Shown here piece after piece: positions 61,901 through 64,000 of a stretch of 64,000 bases of DNA. The notes beneath the pieces were generated by a model. That model was given only the letters and a program-made list of their open reading frames with translations. It was not told the DNA's origin and did no database searches. This DNA is from Nematostella vectensis. Its lineage: Eukaryota; Cnidaria; Anthozoa; Actiniaria; Edwardsiidae. The stretch spans positions 851,001 through 915,000 of the forward strand of contig NC_064042.1 of NCBI RefSeq assembly GCF_932526225.1, given 5' to 3'. Both the position numbers and the translations under genes were made by a program. Each line of letters begins with the position of its first letter. The stretch's first letter is position 1.

Positions 61901-63983
61901 GACTGCTGATCTTGAGCCCGATCAATCATAAGCTAAAAGCAAAAATCAAGAAAGACATTAAATTTACAAATAAAGCCATTCTTTAGCACTTAAGTTAAGC
62001 AGTATACTTGCCTTAATCATTGCTTTATTGTGTCGCTCCAATGCTCTGTAGGATAAAAAATACTTTTTGTCAAATGGTGTAACAGTGCAACCCTTACATT
62101 GCAAGGCATGTTACCATTGGACAGTTTTGTGAAGTAAGCCAATAAGGTTTCACTACCTCTCACTACCAAACCAGTGTGGAAATAATGCTTCTTATTTGCT
62201 GATGCACATCAGAACATGATGAAATCCTCCTAATTGTAAAGTCTGTGCCAATCAATGCATTGAATGTAGGCAGCTTTAAAAAAACTTTGTCTTAGTGACC
62301 ACAGTTAGTACATGTTGCACTATCATTTGTTCCTCCATGGCTGGCAGCTAAAAGTGCTAACTGGGAGGCAGATATCTTACTTTTTCTTTTCTTCCTTTGT
62401 GAGCTCTCTGTGGTCTGGCTTCTCTGCATCCTCATCCTTAAACAAGTTATCAATTTTTGTCAAATAGAAACAAAATCTACAGGCCTCTCTGCATCCTCAT
62501 CTTTAAACAAGTTATCAATTTTTGTCAAATAGAAACAAAATCTACAGGCCTCTCTGCATACTCATCCTTAAACAAGTTATCAATTTTTGTCAAATAGAAA
62601 CAAAATCTACAGGCCTCTCTGCATCCTCATCCTTAAACAAGTTATCAATTTTTGTCAAATAGAAACAAAATCTACAGGCCTCTCTGCATACTCATCCTTG
62701 AACAAGTTATCAATTTTTGTCAAATAGAAACAAAATCTACAGGCCTCTCTGCATACTCATCCTTGAACAAGTTATCAATTTTTGTCAAATAGAAACAAAA
62801 TCTACAGGCCTCTCTGCATACTCATCCTTGAACAAGTTATCAATTTTTGTCAAATAGAAACAAAATCTACAGGCCTCTCTGCATCCTCATCTTTAAACAA
62901 GTTATCAATTTTTGTCAAATAGAAACAAAATCTACAGGCCTCTCTGCATACTCATCCTTGAACAAGTTATCAATTTTTGTCAAATAGAAACAAAATCTAC
63001 AGGCCTCTCTGCATACTCATCCTTGAACAAGTTATCAATTTTTGTCAAATAGAAACAAAATCTACAGGCCTCTCTGCATACTCATCCTTAAACAAGTTAT
63101 CAATTTTTGTCAAATAGAAACAAAATCTACAGGCCTCTCTGCATACTCATCTTTAAACAAGTTATCAATTTTTGTCAAATAGAAACAAAATCTACAGGCC
63201 TCTCTGCATACTCATCCTTGAACAAGTTATCAATTTTTGTCAAATAGAAACAAAATCTACAGGCCTCTCTGCATACTCATCCTTGAACAAGTTATCAATT
63301 TTTGTCAAATAGAAACAAAATCTACAGGCCTCTCTGCATACTCATCCTTGAACAAGTTATCAATTTTTGTCAAATAGAAACAAAATCTACAGGCCTCTCT
63401 GCATACTCATCTTTAAACAAGTTATCAATTTTTGTCAAATAGAAACAAAATCTGCATTGTATATATGCAATTTAGATACAGTATACAGTAGATAGTGTAG
63501 AGCAAGATCACAACAGGGGATTACATGTTACTACTTCTACAGCAACAAAAAAAAAAACAATTTAGATAGCCCATACTTGCACTTGAAATACATTTTTGAG
63601 AATTTTAGACTAGGGCTGCACGACTTTTTCAAATATTCTTTGTCATTGAGCTTCCCTTCATAGTAATACATTTTTACTTTCATCCCCCTATACCAAAATA
63701 AATTGCAAAGGCAAATGCAATGCTCACTATAAAAAGGATATGAGAGGGGTAATACATATGCGCTAGATTTTGGTGAGTGACTTTATTGTGTGTTAGGTTA
63801 AAAACTACGTCCTATACTCCATCAGTATTTTCAGACATTATTCTCACTCTTAGCTTCTGTGCTTCTTGCAATGGAGGCCTGCACATAACTTTAGTGACTT
63901 TATTGTGTGTTAAATTAAAAACTCCATCTGTATTTTCAGACATTATTCTCACTCTTAGCTTCTGTGCTTCTTGCAATGGAGGC
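46983..63983 (-). CDS. CEP295: CEP295 orthologue (centriole assembly protein), 18 exons in window, 5' end outside
   Basis: Centriole-to-centrosome conversion protein; known members build the centriole wall and recruit centrosome components. Exons in transcript order: 63953-63983 (or its duplicate 63848-63878), 62381-62436, 62012-62045, 61877-61932, 58836-58911, 58729-58756, 58465-58568, 57967-58023, 57808-57891, 57368-57451, 56434-56533, 56152-56285, 55688-55802, 55222-55302, 51974-52188, 48249-51756, 47758-47897, 46983-47558; about 1825 residues, phases consistent. Matches to the vertebrate protein: ALERHNKAMIK, ILNFDLSRLTHG, YHLQPVVQVTRE, RRQEAVARIP, DLEQAFEDMY, RRLLGRIQKQ and LLHPFEVAKQAR. 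The 3.5-kb exon starts with a Gln/Glu-rich coiled coil, then is Ser/Pro/Gly-rich with repeats (SPGHLAS, VPMRAGSSTTS). The end has an ALMS-motif beginning (LQAAFLQRKQDFIKRS) but then a short Lys/Pro tail. The intron after exon 62012-62045 begins with GC. Confidence 0.88.
48310..48640 (-). repeat. In-frame SPGH/SPRY peptide repeats within the large CEP295 exon
   Basis: The coding strand gives a run of about 10-residue units (SPGHLAS, SPGHVGS, SPRYEAS, SPGHLAS, SPRYFIS and more distant copies). This is an internal coding minisatellite in a low-complexity, probably disordered region. Confidence 0.8.
52197..55221. other. Long CEP295 intron, no exon accepted
   Basis: About 3 kb between exons 55222-55302 and 51974-52188. 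It contains a 24-base ACAGGGGAGGGCAAGG duplication at 52633-52680, AT-rich sequence and, from 54586, the 36-bp minisatellite. Phase 1 joins the two flanking exons directly, so no further exon is needed. Confidence 0.6.
54586..55196 (+). repeat. 36-bp minisatellite, about 17 copies
   Basis: Unit GTGTGCCCCTAGTGTGGCCA plus CACAGTCTTCTTTATT, highly homogeneous. It lies in the CEP295 intron about 25 bases after the donor of exon 55222-55302. Because 36 is a multiple of three it is open in several frames on both strands (12-residue repeats such as NKEDCVATLGAH on the minus strand); this is not evidence of coding. Confidence 0.95.
55905..56165 (-). repeat. 79-bp duplication of the CEP295 exon 56152-56285 donor and exon tail, with older degenerate copies
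   Basis: On the plus strand TACCTTGGAGTTGTCCTGTA plus GGTCAACAACTATCTCATGC occurs at about 56070 and again at about 56149. The second is the real exon end and donor; the first is a downstream copy in the intron. More degraded CTACCTTACACT...GTGGATCC units continue down to about 55905. Confidence 0.88.
56636..56960 (+). repeat. About 172-bp direct repeat, two copies
   Basis: TGTGTAAAAATTACTACATA and the following sequence through GCAGAAACTT occurs twice (about 56640 and 56812) with few differences, inside a CEP295 intron. An open frame across both copies is a by-product. Confidence 0.9.
57437..57565 (-). repeat. 70-bp duplication of the CEP295 exon 57368-57451 acceptor and exon head
   Basis: On the minus strand TATACTGGTAG|GATCACAAGGCA occurs at the true acceptor (exon first base 57451) and again 70 bases upstream in the intron (CCTACC at 57521), with the intervening intron sequence also copied. 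Confidence 0.9.
58150..58470 (-). repeat. 61-bp minisatellite of the CEP295 exon 58465-58568 donor, 5 copies
   Basis: On the minus strand GAATGACCAG|GTAGGGACA occurs at the real exon end (58465) and four more times downstream near 58212, 58273, 58334 and 58399. Units are separated by about 61-64 bases and share CAGGCCAGCAG and GTTAAGCAGAAAGT. Confidence 0.92.
59470..59998 (+). repeat. 32-bp minisatellite, about 16 copies
   Basis: Unit AGCCTCATGGTCTGTTGAAT plus CATAGTCCAATC, highly uniform with a few CATGG/CAAGG variants. It lies in the CEP295 intron just upstream (plus strand) of the dead retrotransposon. No splice site is involved. Confidence 0.95.
60085..61810 (+). mobile_element. 5'-truncated, inactivated non-LTR retrotransposon (CR1/jockey-like reverse transcriptase)
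   Basis: Reverse transcriptase remnant in the antisense orientation to CEP295, inside its 58912-61876 intron. Visible landmarks in order: PARLLKETAPEI and NYRPISLLSLVSKVL (about 60150-60345), HGFLKGKSCTSNLIEVLDFL, YMDMSKAFDKV, GVSQGSILGPALFLIYVNDLP, then FADDAKIY (catalytic box, about 60774-60797) in a different frame, and a C-terminal part with DLGVLVSDDLTWNNH and RPLLGYATQVWAP. A stop follows SKVL (60345-60347), further stops and at least two frame changes break it, so it is a pseudogene copy. The 3' end has an AATAAAATAAATA tail (61798-61810), typical of simple-repeat-tailed elements. The 5' end (endonuclease) is missing. Confidence 0.88.
62417..63455 (-). repeat. 65-bp minisatellite of the CEP295 exon 62381-62436 acceptor and exon head, about 16 copies
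   Basis: On the minus strand each unit contains AACTTGTTTAAG|GATGAGGATGCAGAG or a CAAG|GATGAGTATGCAGAG variant. This is the acceptor and first 15 bases of the exon that starts at 62436. Only the copy nearest the gene's 3' side continues into AAGCCAGACCACAG and the coding sequence. Confidence 0.95.
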
Positions 63984-63995
63984 CTGCACATAACA
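63776..63995 (-). repeat. Tandem duplication containing a complete 31-nt CEP295 exon
   Basis: Two identical 31-base exons, 63953-63983 and 63848-63878, each have acceptor TTATGTGCAG|G and donor A|GTGAGAATAA. They are 105 bases apart. Either alone fits the phase of the next exon (residues PPLQEAQKLR); both together would add 31 bases and shift the frame. The outer copy touches the window end. Confidence 0.88.
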
Positions 63996-64000
63996 AAGTC

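Noticed and set aside
62417-63455. CRISPR-like regular array
   Set aside because: Units are continuous repeats without unique spacers, in a eukaryotic intron, and contain a splice acceptor.

Overview
The window looks like nuclear DNA from an early-branching animal, most likely a cnidarian such as a sea anemone. The genes have many small exons with canonical GT-AG borders. The proteins are animal families (PSMD1, a chordin-like BMP antagonist, arylsulfatase B, rhodopsin-class GPCRs, CEP295). Penelope-like, non-LTR and self-replicating (Polinton-type) elements lie between them, and introns are full of minisatellites. The species is an inference; no rRNA or mitochondrial marker is present.

Layout. 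1-3.8 kb: minus-strand protein-primed-type B-family DNA polymerase of a Polinton/Maverick-like element, cut by the window edge and broken by one frameshift. 4.1-16.5 kb: complete 26-exon PSMD1/Rpn2 gene, plus strand. 17.3-22.5 kb: chordin-like gene, minus strand, four VWC domains plus the CHRDL-type C-terminal domain. 25.2-37.2 kb: complete 7-exon arylsulfatase B-like gene, minus strand, with a Penelope-like fragment and a 1.5-kb tandem repeat in its introns. 38.6-43.8 kb: three intronless GPCR genes in a tandem array of exactly 2011-bp period. 47.0-64.0 kb: minus-strand CEP295 orthologue (last 18 exons, including one 3.5-kb exon; the 5' end is outside), hosting a dead non-LTR retrotransposon in an intron.

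Exon borders were placed by splice motifs and by reading-phase continuity. The summed coding lengths are multiples of three: PSMD1 3009 nt, arylsulfatase 1467 nt, and 1467 and 5478 nt for the in-window parts of chordin-like and CEP295. The genes belong to unrelated housekeeping, signalling, lysosomal and centriole pathways; they are neighbours, not a functional cluster.

The most unusual pattern is not a gene. At least nine minisatellites in three genes (PSMD1, chordin-like, CEP295) are built from copies of a real exon-intron junction together with a few exon bases, so that the true splice site is the last or first unit of an array of decoys. In one case a whole 31-nt exon is duplicated. The repeat periods are mostly not multiples of three, so use of a decoy would usually shift the frame.
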